Source of the DNA: Auritidibacter sp. Marseille-P8566
Lineage (GTDB): Bacteria; Bacteroidota; Bacteroidia; Flavobacteriales; Flavobacteriaceae
DNA: 5,889 bases
Assembly (NCBI GenBank): GCA_943325595.2
Contig: CALPQA020000136.1
Location: 1-5,889 of the forward strand
Reading direction: 5' to 3'
The position numbers and the translations under genes are program-made. Under the pieces are notes generated by a model. It made no database searches, had not been told where the DNA came from, and worked only from the letters and a program-made list of their open reading frames with translations. Below are positions 5,848-5,889 of the stretch, piece by piece (the first letter of the stretch is position 1; each line of letters begins with the position of its first letter).

Positions 5848-5889
5848 TGATAAAATATTCATAATTAATAGGTTTATGAATTTTCTATA

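Noticed and set aside
5857..5881. Inverted repeat ATTCATA / TATGAAT (5857-5863 and 5875-5881) as a terminator or operator
   Set aside because: Seven pairs with one G-C, an 11-base loop and only a short T run. This is expected by chance in such AT-rich DNA.
5809..5889. Minus-strand open frame of 26 codons running in from the right edge to a TAA at 5809-5811, as the tail of an upstream gene
   Set aside because: It overlaps the likely promoter, its residues match no family I recognise, and an open run of this length is not rare in one of three frames.
5876..5889. ATG on the plus strand at the right edge as the start of a divergent gene
   Set aside because: Only four full codons are visible, with no clear promoter; it cannot be judged from the window.

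Overview
The window is AT-rich and reads as a chromosomal segment of a Bacteroidota bacterium, most likely Flavobacteriaceae (Flavobacterium or a close relative). The signs are the DUF4837 lipoprotein family, which I know only from this phylum, A-rich leaders without Shine-Dalgarno sites before the start codons, Bacteroidota-type -7 boxes (TAnnTTTG), and protein architectures typical of flavobacteria. There are five protein genes and almost no spare DNA. I see no RNA gene, mobile element, CRISPR array or prophage.

Left half, plus strand. Bases 1-1851 hold the 3' part of a MltD-type membrane-associated lytic transglycosylase. Its N-terminus lies off the left edge. The catalytic domain is followed by one divergent and five canonical LysM modules. 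After 48 bases comes a DUF4837 lipoprotein (1900-2886), then 7 bases later an ElaA-type GNAT acetyltransferase (2894-3343). The mltD/DUF4837 gap is dense: a perfect -7 box, a terminator-like hairpin and the DUF4837 start codon overlap one another.

Right half, minus strand. A C-terminal processing (S41) peptidase (5792-4155) is followed after 2 bases by a protein with a signal peptide and two OmpA-like domains (4152-3340). They form a two-gene operon with a probable promoter just upstream of the peptidase. The two transcription units converge tail to tail, and the stop codons of the GNAT and OmpA genes overlap.

Functionally, three of the five genes concern the peptidoglycan layer: a glycan-strand-cleaving enzyme, a periplasmic processing protease of a family that controls cell-wall hydrolases in proteobacteria, and a peptidoglycan-binding protein. 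The DUF4837 lipoprotein is an envelope protein of unknown function beside the transglycosylase. The acetyltransferase has no evident link to them. This looks like a core housekeeping region, not an accessory island. The most interesting points are the overlapping signals at the DUF4837 start, an A9 tract that could fuse DUF4837 to the acetyltransferase, and a Cys-Cys pair replacing the peptidoglycan-binding Asp in the second OmpA domain.
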